The notes: a model not told the origin generated them from the sequence alone. A stretch of 64,000 bases of DNA from Vibrio sp. HA2012 (GCF_002812955.1 NZ_PFXK01000001.1:372001-436000), one strand, 5' to 3'. Positions 9,614 to 19,611 are shown, numbered from the stretch's first letter. A program made the numbers and translations.

Positions 9614-11011
9614 TTAATAATTTCTGATATTCTCAAATGCCTGCTTCAGCCTCTGCGGATCTTTTTTCCCGGGGATATTTTCTACACCCGAGTTCAGATC
9701 CAGACCGAGACAGCCCAGAGAGGCCGCTTGCTTTACGTTGTCCGGATTCAGTCCGCCGGCCAGCATGATATTGTGAGTATCATCCAGAAGTGACCAGTCA
9801 AAACGGATCCCGGTTCCGCCGGAGCATGTTCCTACTTTGCTGTCCAGTAAATGACGTTCTATATTCTGTTGCATAAGTTCAGGAACTGATTCGCTGACAC
9901 CGTAAGCCTTCCAGATGCAGCATAGTGCTGGTAACTGATCATGCAGTATATTGATAAACTCCTGCGTTTCTTCCCCGTGCAATTGAACGGCAAACAGACC
10001 CAGAGTTCTGACCGTTTCAGCAATTAATTCAACAGGCTGATTCTGAAATACGCCCACATATTTTAAGGGTGCAGCATGCATGATCTTAGCTGCGGTATTT
10101 ATATCAATTCTGCGTTTGGATTGTTCGGCAAAGATAAGTCCGCCATAGACAGCCCCAGCCTGGTAGGCGGCTGTAGCATCGTCTGCTGAGGTGAGCCCAC
10201 ACACTTTATTTTCTCCCAGCAGAACACGTCTCACGGCCAGTTCCAGATTATCTTCTTCCATCAAAGATGAACCGATCAGAAAACCATTCGCAAACCGGCT
10301 TAAATCATGAACCTGCTGGTTGGTATGGATGCCGGATTCGGAAATAATGGTCGTACCTTCAGGAAGACGGGGTGCCAGTGTTTTTGTTCTGTTCAGATCA
10401 ATGCTTAAATCCCGCAAATTGCGGTTGTTGATGCCCACAACTTTAGCCTGCAGAGCAATGGCTCTTTCCAGCTCATCTTCATTACTGACTTCGGTCAGAA
10501 TCCCCATATTCAGCGAGTGCGCCACTTCGGCCAGTTCACGGTATTTTTCATCATCCAGAACGGACAGCATCAATAAAATGGCATCTGCCTGATAGTAGCG
10601 TGCCAAATAGACCTGATACGTATCGAGCATAAAGTCTTTGCATAGTAGCGGTTGCGTGGCAATAGCACGGATTTGTGGCAGAAACTCAAAATTACCCTGA
10701 AAATATTTTTCATCGGTGAGTACCGAAATTGCACTGGCATGATTTTTATATACAGATGCAATGTAGTTAAGGTCAAAATCATCGCGGATCAGCCCCTTGG
10801 AAGGGGAGGCTTTTTTACATTCCAGAATAAATTCAGTCCGGCCGGTAGCGAGCGCCTGATAAAAACTGCGATCTGCAGGAAGCAGGTCTCCTTTGAAACT
10901 TTCCAGCGGCTGAGCCTGTTTACGTTTTTCCACCCAGATCTGTTTATCAGCCACAATCTTTGCCAGTACCTGAGCCATTTCTCGGTTTTGTTGTGATATA
11001 TATTCTGACAT
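9614..11011 (-). CDS. trpCF: Bifunctional indole-3-glycerol phosphate synthase / phosphoribosylanthranilate isomerase
   Basis: A 465-residue fusion of two TIM barrels that catalyses two steps of tryptophan synthesis. The N-terminal IGPS half (residues 1 to about 255) contains FILECKKASPSKG and the ISESGIHT and FLIGSSLM segments. The C-terminal PRAI half contains VCGLTSADDA near residue 272, VQLHGEE near residue 345, and the late LAGGLNPDNV segment followed by LDLNSGVE. The fused arrangement is the usual one in Enterobacteriaceae and Vibrionaceae. It follows trpD by 7 bases. Confidence 0.97.
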   Translation of the reverse strand: MSEYISQQNREMAQVLAKIVADKQIWVEKRKQAQPLESFKGDLLPADRSFYQALATGRTEFILECKKASPSKGLIRDDFDLNYIASVYKNHASAISVLTDEKYFQGNFEFLPQIRAIATQPLLCKDFMLDTYQVYLARYYQADAILLMLSVLDDEKYRELAEVAHSLNMGILTEVSNEDELERAIALQAKVVGINNRNLRDLSIDLNRTKTLAPRLPEGTTIISESGIHTNQQVHDLSRFANGFLIGSSLMEEDNLELAVRRVLLGENKVCGLTSADDATAAYQAGAVYGGLIFAEQSKRRIDINTAAKIMHAAPLKYVGVFQNQPVELIAETVRTLGLFAVQLHGEETQEFINILHDQLPALCCIWKAYGVSESVPELMQQNIERHLLDSKVGTCSGGTGIRFDWSLLDDTHNIMLAGGLNPDNVKQAASLGCLGLDLNSGVENIPGKKDPQRLKQAFENIRNY

Positions 11012-11018
11012 TCGTTAT

Positions 11019-12017
11019 TTAGCCTCTTTTTGCCAGTTGCAGAACCAGCTCATATGCCTTCCCTGAGTTTATGACCTCAATGGCTTTTTGAGTATTTGCT
11101 TTCAGGTCTTCATGACCAAACAGGCGCAGCAATAGTGCGACGTTAACGGCAACGGCGGCGACCTGAGCTTCACTGCCTTTTCCGGTAAGAATATGGGTAA
11201 TAATTTCCCGGTTCTCATCGGGGTTTCCGCCCTGAATCGCTTCCAGAGGATGAACGTTAACACCAAAGTCTGCCGGTGTCAGTGTGTATTCCCGGATCTC
11301 ACCATTGATAATTTCAGCGACCAGAGTGTCACCATGAATTGCTACTTCATCCAGTCCGCTGCCAAAAACAACAGCAGCACGCTTCATACCTATTTTTGCC
11401 ATCGTTTCGGCGATAGGGCGTACCAGAGAGGCATCATAGACTCCCATCAGTTCAATGTTCGGCCGGGCCGGATTAATTAGTGGGCCAAGGATATTGAATA
11501 TGGTTCGGGTTTTCATTGCCTGACGTACAGGCATCGCATGGCGAACACCCCCGTGATACTGAGGAGCAAAAAGGAATGCGACCCCCAGATCATCCATGGC
11601 TTGACGGGTATCTTCGGCGCTCATTGCCAGGTTGATACCAAATGAGTCCAGCAGATCAGATGAACCGGATTTGCTGGATACTCCACGATTACCGTGTTTC
11701 GCAACTTTAACACCGCAGGCAGCGGCAACAAATGCGGCTGTGGTGGAAATATTAATGGTATTTGCTCCGTCTCCGCCGGTACCAACAATATCCGCGAAAT
11801 CATAATCCGGACGGGGAAACGGGCTGGCATTTTTTAGCAGAGCAGATACCGCGCCTGCAATTTCGTCCGGAGTTTCTCCTTTGATCTTCAATGCGGTCAG
11901 AACAGCACCCAGAAGGATAGGATCCATTTCGCCTTTAATAATGGTGTCAAACAGCTGCTGACTTTCGTGCTGTGTCAGCGATTGTTGTGCATACAGTTTA
12001 TTGATGATCGCTTGCAT
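11019..12017 (-). CDS. trpD: Anthranilate phosphoribosyltransferase
   Basis: A 332-residue enzyme that transfers the phosphoribosyl group of PRPP to anthranilate. The PRPP-binding VGTGGDGANTINISTTAAF segment and the GNRGVSSKSGSSDLL segment in the first third are the family signatures. It is a stand-alone TrpD, not fused to TrpG as in E. coli. The open frame reaches 12032, but ATG 12017 is preceded by AGGAAG at 6 bases and gives the usual MQAIINKLY beginning, so I chose it. Confidence 0.97.
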   Translation of the reverse strand: MQAIINKLYAQQSLTQHESQQLFDTIIKGEMDPILLGAVLTALKIKGETPDEIAGAVSALLKNASPFPRPDYDFADIVGTGGDGANTINISTTAAFVAAACGVKVAKHGNRGVSSKSGSSDLLDSFGINLAMSAEDTRQAMDDLGVAFLFAPQYHGGVRHAMPVRQAMKTRTIFNILGPLINPARPNIELMGVYDASLVRPIAETMAKIGMKRAAVVFGSGLDEVAIHGDTLVAEIINGEIREYTLTPADFGVNVHPLEAIQGGNPDENREIITHILTGKGSEAQVAAVAVNVALLLRLFGHEDLKANTQKAIEVINSGKAYELVLQLAKRG

Positions 12018-12057
12018 AATTCTTCCTGTCATTTTCTGTTAATGGTTACTGGCTGGA

Positions 12058-12636
12058 TCAGCTCAGTGCCCATTCAATGCTGTTTGCCAGCAAAGTGGCT
12101 CCATAAGTGGTCATAATCGATTCCGGGTGAAACTGAAATCCGCATATCCGATCCTGTTCATGTACAACGGACATCACCAGACCATTAACTTCTGCGGTAA
12201 TGCTGAGTACATCAGGAACCTCTGTAGCGACCAGAGAGTGGTAACGCGCAACAGACATAGGTGAAGGCAGTCCCTGATAAACGGGGTGATTCTGATGTTC
12301 CATCATTGATACTTTTCCATGCACAATTTCACCAGCTCCGGAGACAGTACCGCCATAGGCTTCTACAATGGCCTGATGACCAAGACAGATACCAATAATG
12401 GGGACTTTGCCTTTCAGTATCTGGAGTAATTCTGGCATACAGCCGGCTTCTGAGGGCGCTCCTGGTCCAGGAGAAAGAACAACAACCGGCCTATCCATTC
12501 TTCTAACTGCATTGGCGATGACCTGCGCAGGAATATGGTTCCGATAGATAGTGACGGTGTGACCCAGTGAACGGAACTGGGCAACAAGGTTATAGGTAAA
12601 GGAGTCAAAGTTATCTACAAATACAATATCAGTCAT
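12058..12636 (-). CDS. trpG: Anthranilate synthase glutamine amidotransferase component
   Basis: A 192-residue class I glutamine amidotransferase that supplies ammonia to TrpE. The nucleophile cysteine is in GICLGHQAI, and the catalytic His-Glu pair is in FQFHPES near residue 170. The long frame reaches 12735, but ATG 12636 has AGGAAA just upstream and gives the standard MTDIVFVDNFDSFTYN start, so the extra 33 residues are not real. It begins 10 bases after the trpE stop. Confidence 0.97.
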   Translation of the reverse strand: MTDIVFVDNFDSFTYNLVAQFRSLGHTVTIYRNHIPAQVIANAVRRMDRPVVVLSPGPGAPSEAGCMPELLQILKGKVPIIGICLGHQAIVEAYGGTVSGAGEIVHGKVSMMEHQNHPVYQGLPSPMSVARYHSLVATEVPDVLSITAEVNGLVMSVVHEQDRICGFQFHPESIMTTYGATLLANSIEWALS

Positions 12637-12646
12637 ATCATTTCCT

Positions 12647-14212
12647 TTACGCTGTATGGGCTTTCTGAATTGCGGAAATAACCGCCTGAGCTTTGTTGCG
12701 GGTTTCGTCGGCTTCTGCCTGAGGGTCAGAATCAAAAACTACACCGGCTCCCGCCTGAACCTGAGCGACGCCATCTTCTACATAGGCAGAGCGGATCACG
12801 ATACAGGTATCAAATTCACCTTCTCCGGAGAAGTAGCCGACTGCGCCGCCGTAGCTGCCTCGCCGGGTTTTCTCAACATCACGGATAAGTTGCATAGCCC
12901 GAATCTTCGGTGCACCGGTTAGTGTGCCCATATTCATACTGGCCTGATAAGCATGTAATGCGTCCAGATCACCTCTGAGTTGTCCGACCACCCGGGATAC
13001 CAAATGCATTACGTGGCTGTAGCGGTCCGTTTTCAGCAAATCGGCAACGTGGCGCGTACCAGCTTCAGAAATCCTTGCTACATCATTGCGGGCCAGATCG
13101 ACCAGCATCATATGCTCGGCGTTTTCTTTTAAATCACTACGCAGATCAAGCTCGATCCGGCTGTCCAGATCAAAGTCGATAGAGCCATCTGCTTTTTTAC
13201 CGCGATGGCGAGTACCGGCAATCGGATAGATTTCGATTTGGTTGGTTTCTGCGCAATATTTCAGGGCACTTTCCGGAGAGGCGCCGAATAGAGTAAACAA
13301 CGCATCATGCATATAAAACATATAAGGGCTGGGGTTACTTTGCTTCAGTTCTTTGTAGGCTGGAAGGGGGGCTGGACAAGGCAAAGTAAAGCGGCGGGAA
13401 GGGACAACCTGAAAAATATCACCTTTAATAATATGTTGCTTCAGATCGGATACGATCTGACAAAAATCGGTATCAGAAATGCTGGCAACGGGTTCACACT
13501 GAACGAGTTTCTCTGTTTCCCGCAGAGGCGCAGGTTGATGGCTCAGGCTCTGAATCTCCATCAGGCGGTTTTTCAGGGTGTGTCTTGTGTATTCAGAACC
13601 ATCAAACAGGCTGGCCTGAACGGTACAGGATCGTGCCTGATGGTCAATGATCATCAGAGTTTCAGCCAGATAGAATACATAATCCGGGCAGCGGTTAATC
13701 TCACCGGCATCTCCGAGCGGTTCGAAGTTTGCGACCATATCATAGGCAAACACTCCTCCCATAAAAAGACCGAATTTGTCAGTATGATTCTGATTAAAGC
13801 TGTGACGAATAATTCTCAGAGCATCAAACGTGGATGGTTCGCGCAGGCGGCTGTCTTCGTCGAGATTTTCGTCCGGACGGCTGAAATGCATTATCAGCTT
13901 AGACTCTTCTTCAGAGACGCTGATATGGTCTGATAAATGCGCCCGGATACGTTTTAGCACCTGATGTCCGTTTTCAGTCAGTGCCTCAAGCTCAACATCA
14001 TGCTCCCGACAGATAAGACGCACAGCGGCATCGATAAGAAGCATACTTTTCAGATCTTCTTTTGAATCAATATCAGCTGACTCAAGCAACAGACTATTGG
14101 TTTTATCTGCACACAGTACCTGAAAAAGACGGGTCGGGTCGTCAGAATAAGGTACATCGCAGTGGAATGTTTCCAGCAGACCTTGCTCTTTAATGTTTAT
14201 GGCCTTATTCAT
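12647..14212 (-). CDS. trpE: Anthranilate synthase component I
   Basis: A 521-residue chorismate-utilising enzyme that makes anthranilate with ammonia from TrpG. The N-terminal region contains LLLESAD, matching the LLES motif where tryptophan binds for feedback inhibition, so allosteric control is likely retained. The catalytic half includes GASPESALKY, PIAGTRHRG and the late QAGAGVVFDSDP segment. An in-frame extension to 14263 exists, but ATG 14212 is preceded by a near-perfect AGGAGGT and gives the family N-terminus. It is the first structural gene after the leader. Confidence 0.98.
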   Translation of the reverse strand: MNKAINIKEQGLLETFHCDVPYSDDPTRLFQVLCADKTNSLLLESADIDSKEDLKSMLLIDAAVRLICREHDVELEALTENGHQVLKRIRAHLSDHISVSEEESKLIMHFSRPDENLDEDSRLREPSTFDALRIIRHSFNQNHTDKFGLFMGGVFAYDMVANFEPLGDAGEINRCPDYVFYLAETLMIIDHQARSCTVQASLFDGSEYTRHTLKNRLMEIQSLSHQPAPLRETEKLVQCEPVASISDTDFCQIVSDLKQHIIKGDIFQVVPSRRFTLPCPAPLPAYKELKQSNPSPYMFYMHDALFTLFGASPESALKYCAETNQIEIYPIAGTRHRGKKADGSIDFDLDSRIELDLRSDLKENAEHMMLVDLARNDVARISEAGTRHVADLLKTDRYSHVMHLVSRVVGQLRGDLDALHAYQASMNMGTLTGAPKIRAMQLIRDVEKTRRGSYGGAVGYFSGEGEFDTCIVIRSAYVEDGVAQVQAGAGVVFDSDPQAEADETRNKAQAVISAIQKAHTA

Positions 14213-14320
14213 AAGACCTCCTGTATATTTGTTATTAAATCCGTTTGTTATCCATATTGACACAATGCTTTCTGATTCCCAATGGGCATTATCAGTGTGG
14301 CAGTGAAGAGATAAATAAAC

Positions 14321-14349
14321 AAAAAGCCCGCGGGTCAGGCGGGCTTTTT
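14321..14349 (-). terminator. trp operon attenuator (rho-independent)
   Basis: A perfect 11-bp stem (14321-14331 with 14339-14349) with a 7-base loop, followed on the minus strand by TTTTTGTTTATTT. It lies between the leader peptide stop and trpE, 109 bases before the trpE ATG, exactly where a tryptophan attenuator belongs. The leader Trp codons lie about 60 bases upstream in the transcript, in range to control the competing antiterminator pairing. Confidence 0.93.
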
Positions 14350-14377
14350 GTTCTTGTTACGCTATCAGAAATATGTG

Positions 14378-14491
14378 TCAGCCCACCCGATCTGTCGTCC
14401 AGGTTTGCCACCAGTTGAATTGTACAAAACCACTGAGAAAAGAGTGGAGAAAAATTTTTTCTATCGTTTGATGTTGTGTTTCTTGTAACAT
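14378..14491 (-). CDS. trpL: trp operon leader peptide
   Basis: A 37-residue leader frame that begins MLQETQHQ and ends with a WWQTWTT block: three Trp codons within five residues, followed by TGA at 14378. It lies between the trp promoter and the attenuator hairpin. Ribosome stalling at these codons when charged tRNA-Trp is scarce would favour antitermination. A second ATG at 14515 in the same frame is only about ten bases from the predicted transcript start, so I prefer 14491; the MLQE beginning is also what I recall from Vibrio leaders. The ribosome site is weak. Confidence 0.85.
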   Translation of the reverse strand: MLQETQHQTIEKIFLHSFLSGFVQFNWWQTWTTDRVG

Positions 14492-14528
14492 GATGTTGCT
14501 CAACAAGTTTTGCATTCTGAAATTATGT

Positions 14529-14560
14529 ACTAGTTAACTAGTTTGAGTATGAAAAGTCAA
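14529..14560 (-). promoter_or_regulatory. trp promoter with overlapping TrpR operator
   Basis: On the minus strand there is a -35 TTGACT (14555-14560), a 17-base spacer and a -10 TTAACT (14532-14537). The -10 lies inside a perfect 14-bp palindrome, ACTAGTTAACTAGT at 14529-14542. This matches the core of the E. coli TrpR operator, so tryptophan-loaded TrpR should block RNA polymerase here. The operon is thus under both repression and attenuation. Confidence 0.92.
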
Positions 14561-14598
14561 GCCCTAAATTATAATTTATCCAGATTAGCTAGAAATTA

Positions 14599-15465
14599 AT
14601 GAAAATAGATCTACACAGCCATACAACTGCCTCTGACGGACATTTATCGCCCGAAGAGCTGATCAACCGAGCTATTGAGTTTGGAATCTCAGTTCTTGCC
14701 ATCACAGATCACGATAATGTGGATGGACTGGAGGCTGCTCATCAACATATTCAGACGCATCAACTGGATATTCAACTTATTGACGGTATTGAAATTTCAA
14801 CGCTGTGGGAAAATAAAGACATTCATATCGCGGGGTTGAATATTGACCGCAACAGTGATGCCCTTAACCATTTCATTACCGGACAAAAGCAAAGACGGGA
14901 AGAAAGAGCAAAAGAGATTGCCCGGCGTCTAGAAAAGGTAACCCGGGAAGGGGTGTATGATGATGTTTGCGAAATAGCCGGTGATGCCGCTATTACCCGT
15001 GCGCATTTTGCCCGCTGGCTGGTTAACCATGGTTATGCAGATACGATGCAAAAAGTATTCAAAAAATATCTGACCCGGAAGAATCCCGGTTATGTACCGC
15101 CTAACTGGTGCTCTCTCGCTGAGGCTGTAGCCGTAATTCATGCTTCCGGAGGACTGGCGGTACTCGCGCATCCGGGAAGATATGACCTGACGGCAAAATG
15201 GATTAAGAGGCTGATTGCTGCTTTTGTAGAGGCTGGTGGAGACGGGATGGAAGTAGCCCAGCCACAACAGGCACAACATGAAAGACGCAATTTGGCTGAT
15301 TATGCTATACAATACAAACTATTAGCCTCGCAGGGTTCTGATTTTCACTATCCTTCTTCTTGGGTAGAGTTAGGACGGAACCTCTGGCTACCTTCCGGTG
15401 TTGAACCGGTCTGGAAAGATTGGGATATTATTCCAATAAAAAATATCGGTAATCCCGATAGTTAG
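14599..15465 (+). CDS. rnm: PHP-domain 5'-3' exoribonuclease RNase AM (YciV/TrpH)
   Basis: A 288-residue PHP-family metallohydrolase. The metal ligands are visible as [11 protein letters not shown] (residues 3-13), AITDHDN near residue 38, IEIS near residue 62, a central LAHPGRYD segment near residue 195 and a late SDFHYPS segment near residue 252. E. coli YciV/RNase AM trims the 5' ends of rRNAs and degrades short oligonucleotides. It is divergent from the trp operon, an old neighbourhood that gave it the name trpH. yciO begins 8 bases after its stop. Confidence 0.93.
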   Translation: MKIDLHSHTTASDGHLSPEELINRAIEFGISVLAITDHDNVDGLEAAHQHIQTHQLDIQLIDGIEISTLWENKDIHIAGLNIDRNSDALNHFITGQKQRREERAKEIARRLEKVTREGVYDDVCEIAGDAAITRAHFARWLVNHGYADTMQKVFKKYLTRKNPGYVPPNWCSLAEAVAVIHASGGLAVLAHPGRYDLTAKWIKRLIAAFVEAGGDGMEVAQPQQAQHERRNLADYAIQYKLLASQGSDFHYPSSWVELGRNLWLPSGVEPVWKDWDIIPIKNIGNPDS

Positions 15466-15473
15466 GAGTTGTT

Positions 15474-16094
15474 ATGAGCCAGTTTTTTTATGTACATCCG
15501 GATAACCCGCAAACCCGTCTGATCAGTCAGGCAGTGGCTATTATCCGTAATGGTGGTGTAGTTATTTATCCGACTGATTCCGGTTATGCACTTGGTTGCC
15601 AGCTTGAGAACAAACAGGCTTTGGAAAGAATATGCCGTATCCGGAAAATTGATGACAAACACAATTTTACTCTGCTTTGCCGCGACTTATCTGAGTTGTC
15701 ACTTTATGCCCGAGTGGATAATGCAGCATTCCGTTTGCTGAAAAATAATACCCCCGGACCTTACACCTTTATATTTAAAGGCACAAAAGAAGTTCCGCGA
15801 CGCCTGATGAATGCCAAACGTAAAACGATTGGTATCCGCGTACCCGATAATAAAATTGCCTTGGATCTTCTGGAAGCACTGGGTGAACCTTTAATGTCCA
15901 CTTCGTTGATTCTGCCTGGTAATAGTACAACCGAATCCGATCCGGATGAGATACGGGATCAATTGGAACATGCTGTCGATTTGATTATGAATGGGGGGTA
16001 TCTCGGTGAGCAACCGACAACGGTTATCGATTTTAGTGATGATGAGGCCGTTGTACTCAGAGTTGGAGCCGGTGATCCTGAACCATTTACATAA
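15474..16094 (+). CDS. yciO: YciO family Sua5/YrdC-like protein
   Basis: A 206-residue protein with a single YrdC/Sua5 domain, the fold that makes threonylcarbamoyl-AMP for tRNA t6A modification. It shows GGVVIYPTDSGYALGCQ near the N-terminus, then RKIDDKHNFTLLC and a TIGIRVPDN segment. YciO is a paralogue of TsaC with weak activity in vitro and an unclear role in the cell. It is cotranscribed with rnm, 8 bases apart, as in E. coli. Confidence 0.92.
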   Translation: MSQFFYVHPDNPQTRLISQAVAIIRNGGVVIYPTDSGYALGCQLENKQALERICRIRKIDDKHNFTLLCRDLSELSLYARVDNAAFRLLKNNTPGPYTFIFKGTKEVPRRLMNAKRKTIGIRVPDNKIALDLLEALGEPLMSTSLILPGNSTTESDPDEIRDQLEHAVDLIMNGGYLGEQPTTVIDFSDDEAVVLRVGAGDPEPFT

Positions 16095-16151
16095 CATTTC
16101 CATCCAATGCCGGTCAGACCGGCGGCCATTACGGGTCGCCGGTGCTGCGGA

Positions 16152-16742
16152 TTATTTCTTATTGTGGATAATCCACTGAGAGAATTTTTCCTGATCCATT
16201 GCCGATGCTTTCAGGTACCACTCCTTCAATTGTTCAAAATCCGGTACAGCATTGTCACCGGCGAATGTATCCAGTGGGATATCGATAGGAATATTGTTTT
16301 CTCGGTTATATCTGGCGATAAGTCGGTCGAGATCACTGTAAGGGAGAAACCCTTTTTTCCCTTCTATCGGCGCATACTCGTAGTGCAGTTCTTTTCCTCC
16401 TGCCATCAGCTTTATAGCTGGCTGACCTTCAAAATGTTTTTTCGCCTGAGAAAGTTCATTAAATTCCGGAGCGATGATAGAAATATCCTGCTCACCGGCA
16501 TCAAACATAAGAAGAAAAGGATTAGATTCAAAAGACTGCCTGTTAGAACCACGACCCATAGTGGTAAAGATTTTTACTGCTACCTGAGTAAAGCCGGATT
16601 CGATACTTACAACATCAGTGTCAGATGCTGTTTCCACACCATTTACCATCAATAGCCGGACACTTCTTTCCGGAGTTAATTCTGCGGCTGACACGGAACA
16701 AGTCAGACATGCGGCAAGCAGAGTGTAATAAGCTGATTTCAT
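16152..16742 (-). CDS. DUF2057 family periplasmic protein (YccT/CsgI-like)
   Basis: A 196-residue protein with a clear signal peptide (MKSAYYTLLAACLTCSVSA, cleavage near residue 19). The mature region starts with LTPERSVRLLMVNG and includes the QVAVKIF and NRQSFESNPFLLMFD segments typical of DUF2057. E. coli YccT (CsgI) of this family is a periplasmic inhibitor of curli assembly; whether this copy does anything similar is not known. It converges with yciO and is divergent from cobQ. Confidence 0.75.
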   Translation of the reverse strand: MKSAYYTLLAACLTCSVSAAELTPERSVRLLMVNGVETASDTDVVSIESGFTQVAVKIFTTMGRGSNRQSFESNPFLLMFDAGEQDISIIAPEFNELSQAKKHFEGQPAIKLMAGGKELHYEYAPIEGKKGFLPYSDLDRLIARYNRENNIPIDIPLDTFAGDNAVPDFEQLKEWYLKASAMDQEKFSQWIIHNKK

Positions 16743-17050
16743 ACCATTTATAACCTTGATTAATGAGGTCTGTGATTATTGTTTAATATCTGGAGAATGA
16801 CTACTCCGGGTGGTTTCATTTTAGAAAAATTGAGCTTTTTTTACCTATTTAGAAATAAATGAAACATCGTCCTTTGTATCGATAGTGCAGAATGGATGGT
16901 TTTTCCGGCGACACGGCTTTTTACCTGTTAACAGGCAGGTTTTTATTGTTAATATATCAAAACCGGAAGCAAATAAACTCTGGCAAAACAAACACCTTCA
17001 GGTTACTTCGGTATACCCATAAATGCATAAATACGGATAGTAATAGTAGT
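16743..17050. other. Intergenic region upstream of cobQ
   Basis: These 308 bases separate the divergent DUF2057 gene and cobQ. I looked for a cobalamin riboswitch and did not find the usual conserved B12-box-like segments. There is a weak hairpin at 16923-16940 (5-bp stem) followed by TTTTTATT, which could act as a small attenuator or terminator. The longest cobQ frame runs back through this region but looks non-coding. Confidence 0.5.
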
Positions 17051-18514
17051 ATGAATAAGAGAGCTGATGCCTTAATGGTGCAGGGAACGACCTCTGATGC
17101 AGGGAAAAGTGTTCTGGTTGCGGGTTTATGCCGCGTGTTGGCGCGAAAAGGAATAAAGGTCGCTCCCTTTAAACCGCAAAATATGGCGCTGAACAGTGCG
17201 GTTACCCGGGATGGTGGGGAAATAGGAAGAGCTCAGGCTGTACAGGCATTTGCCAGCGGTATTGAACCAACAACCGATATGAATCCGGTCCTGCTTAAAC
17301 CTAATACGGATATCGGTGCACAGATCATTGTTCAGGGAAAAGCGCTGACGGATATGGATGCGAAAAGCTATCATGCGTATAAGCCGAAAGTCATGCCTTA
17401 TGTGATGGAGTCATTTGAACGCCTGCAACAGGAGTATGCTTGTATTATTATTGAAGGTGCAGGCAGTCCGGCAGAAATTAATCTTCGTGACCGTGATATT
17501 GCGAATATGGGATTCGCCGAAGAAGCCGATATTCCGGTCATTATTGTGGCCGATATTGATCGGGGTGGAGTATTTGCTCATCTGTGTGGAACACTGGATC
17601 TGCTGAGTCAATCAGAACAGGCGCGGGTCATCGGTTTTGTTATTAATCGCTTTCGTGGTGACATTGCACTGCTCCAACCGGGCCTAGACTGGCTGGAAGA
17701 GAAAACCGGAAAACCGGTTATTGGAGTTCTTCCTTATCTGCATGGATTGATGCTTGAAGCAGAAGATGCGATAGACATTCAACAGTTACACAATGATCAG
17801 CCACAACTGAAAGTAGTGGTACCTGTATTACAGAGGATCAGCAATCATACTGATTTTGATCCTCTTCGCATGCATCCCGGCATTGATCTTGAGTTTGTGG
17901 GGAAAGACCGGCCATTACCTGCTGCTGATCTGATTATTCTTCCCGGTTCAAAATCGGTTATCAGTGATCTGAATTTTCTTCGGGAACAGGGTTGGGATAA
18001 GCAGATAGAACGTCATCTGCGCTTTGGTGGGAAAGTGATGGGGATCTGTGGCGGATATCAAATGCTGGGGGAAAAGATTTCAGATCCTCAGGGTATCGAA
18101 AGTGATATTATCGAAGCGACTGGATTGGGTTTTCTGCCTGTTACTACGGAGTTGAAACAACATAAGCAATTGACTCGGGAAAAGGGGAGTCTGCAGCTAC
18201 CGGGGCAGGAAAAAGTCAAGGTTTCCGGATATGAGATCCATGCAGGGGTAACAATGATAACCAGAGAGACAGCCCCTCTCTGGCTTGGTGAAAAAGCCGA
18301 TGGTTGTCTGGGGATGGAACAACAGGTGTTTGGCACCTATCTGCACGGCATCTTTGAGCAACCGGAGGCTTGTGGGGCAATTTTACGCTGGGCTGGCCTG
18401 AATGATGCCGAAGGTATCGATTTTGCGCAGATACGGGAAAATGGCATTAATCGTATTGCTGATGCGATAGAACAGCATATGGATTTGGAAAGACTCTGGT
18501 CATTGATAAAGTAA
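17051..18514 (+). CDS. cobQ: Cobyric acid synthase
   Basis: A 487-residue glutamine-dependent amidotransferase that amidates four side chains of adenosylcobyrinic a,c-diamide in the cobalamin pathway. The N-terminal dethiobiotin-synthetase-like ATPase has [17 protein letters not shown] as its P-loop. The C-terminal class I amidotransferase half contains the [10 protein letters not shown] nucleophile segment near residue 340 and a GTYLHGIFE segment late. The start at 17051 gives [12 protein letters not shown]; the extra 53 upstream residues look spurious, but no strong ribosome site is seen. No other cobalamin gene is in the window. Confidence 0.9.
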   Translation: MNKRADALMVQGTTSDAGKSVLVAGLCRVLARKGIKVAPFKPQNMALNSAVTRDGGEIGRAQAVQAFASGIEPTTDMNPVLLKPNTDIGAQIIVQGKALTDMDAKSYHAYKPKVMPYVMESFERLQQEYACIIIEGAGSPAEINLRDRDIANMGFAEEADIPVIIVADIDRGGVFAHLCGTLDLLSQSEQARVIGFVINRFRGDIALLQPGLDWLEEKTGKPVIGVLPYLHGLMLEAEDAIDIQQLHNDQPQLKVVVPVLQRISNHTDFDPLRMHPGIDLEFVGKDRPLPAADLIILPGSKSVISDLNFLREQGWDKQIERHLRFGGKVMGICGGYQMLGEKISDPQGIESDIIEATGLGFLPVTTELKQHKQLTREKGSLQLPGQEKVKVSGYEIHAGVTMITRETAPLWLGEKADGCLGMEQQVFGTYLHGIFEQPEACGAILRWAGLNDAEGIDFAQIRENGINRIADAIEQHMDLERLWSLIK

Positions 18515-18550
18515 TTTTAAAAGAACAAACGATCCGGCAGAAAATTCGTG

Positions 18551-18556
18551 TATAAT
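18551..18556 (+). promoter_or_regulatory. rluB: Candidate -10 element of rluB
   Basis: A perfect TATAAT lies 75 bases upstream of the chosen rluB ATG. No good -35 is visible at the usual distance, so this is only a candidate. Confidence 0.4.
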
Positions 18557-18631
18557 CTTTTGCCGCGAAAATCTCGGGGTTATGTTTGTTTCAATGGTCT
18601 GACGTCTGAGAAGACGACAAAAGGTATCTTA

Positions 18632-19540
18632 ATGAGCGAAAAATTACAGAAAATTTTAGCACGCGCTGGTCATGGTTCCCGTCGGGAATTGGAAGCTTTG
18701 ATCAAAGCTGGTCGGGTCAGTGTTAACGGCATGGTAGCAAAACTGGGCGAACGTCTGGAAGATGAAAATGTTACTGTGCGTATCGATGGTCATACTGTGT
18801 CTATCAAGGCTCAGGAAGAAGCCGTTTGTCGCGTACTTGCTTACTATAAGCCGGAAGGTGAATTATGTACCCGTCACGACCCGGAAGGACGTCGGACCGT
18901 ATTTGACCGTCTGCCTAAAATTCGTGGTGCCCGCTGGATTTCTGTCGGTCGTCTGGATGCCAACACTTCTGGTCTGTTGTTATTTACTACTGACGGTGAA
19001 CTGGCTAACCGCTTAATGCATCCAAGTCGTCAGGTTGAGCGTGAATATCTTGTTCGTGTCTTTGGTGATGTGACTGAACAGAAAGTGCGTAATCTGGTTA
19101 AAGGGGTGGAGCTGGAAGATGGTCTTGCCCGTTTTGAAGATGTTGTTTATGCCGGCGGGGAAGGAATGAACCACACCTTCTATGTTGTTATTAATGAAGG
19201 ACGTAACCGTGAAGTTCGCCGTCTTTGGGAGTCTCAGGATACGACGGTAAGCCGTCTTAAGCGTGTACGCTACGGCGATATTTTTCTGGAAAAAACATTA
19301 CCACGTGGCGGCTGGATGGAGTTGGAGCTGAAACAGGTCAACTATCTGCGTGAACTGGTCGAATTGCAGCCAGAAAGAACGACTATGATTGATCTGCAGA
19401 ATACATCACGTAAACGTGAACGCTCCCGCAGTCAGAAAATCCGTCGAGCCGTTAAACGTCATGAAGAGCGGGTAAGTACACCAAAAGGGCGTTCTAACCA
19501 GCGGCGTAAGACCCCGGTAACAAAATCCCGCAGTCGTTAA
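18632..19540 (+). CDS. rluB: 23S rRNA pseudouridine synthase RluB
   Basis: A 302-residue enzyme of the RsuA family that isomerises U2605 (E. coli numbering) of 23S rRNA. An S4 RNA-binding domain occupies about residues 1-60 ([19 protein letters not shown]), and the catalytic Asp lies in [20 protein letters not shown] near residue 110. A basic, Arg/Lys/Ser-rich tail follows. ATG 18632 is chosen because the S4 domain starts directly there; the frame to 18548 adds residues without family character. A strong bidirectional terminator follows. Confidence 0.95.
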   Translation: MSEKLQKILARAGHGSRRELEALIKAGRVSVNGMVAKLGERLEDENVTVRIDGHTVSIKAQEEAVCRVLAYYKPEGELCTRHDPEGRRTVFDRLPKIRGARWISVGRLDANTSGLLLFTTDGELANRLMHPSRQVEREYLVRVFGDVTEQKVRNLVKGVELEDGLARFEDVVYAGGEGMNHTFYVVINEGRNREVRRLWESQDTTVSRLKRVRYGDIFLEKTLPRGGWMELELKQVNYLRELVELQPERTTMIDLQNTSRKRERSRSQKIRRAVKRHEERVSTPKGRSNQRRKTPVTKSRSR

Positions 19541-19556
19541 TTCGGACAAATTGTAT

Positions 19557-19590
19557 AAAAAAAGGATTGGTCACAGACCAATCCTTTTTT
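19557..19590. terminator. Bidirectional terminator between rluB and yciU
   Basis: An 8-bp core stem (19564-19571 with 19577-19584) with a 5-base loop is flanked by an A tract on the left and a T tract on the right, so the stem can extend and work in both directions for the convergent genes. Confidence 0.9.
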
Positions 19591-19611
19591 ATATCCGGGA
19601 ATAAATCAAAA

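Noticed and set aside
13307..13933. 208-residue plus-strand frame inside trpE
   Set aside because: Antisense shadow of a well-conserved gene with no ribosome site.
16743..17050. Cobalamin riboswitch in front of cobQ
   Set aside because: The gene context invites one, but the conserved aptamer segments are not found in these bases.
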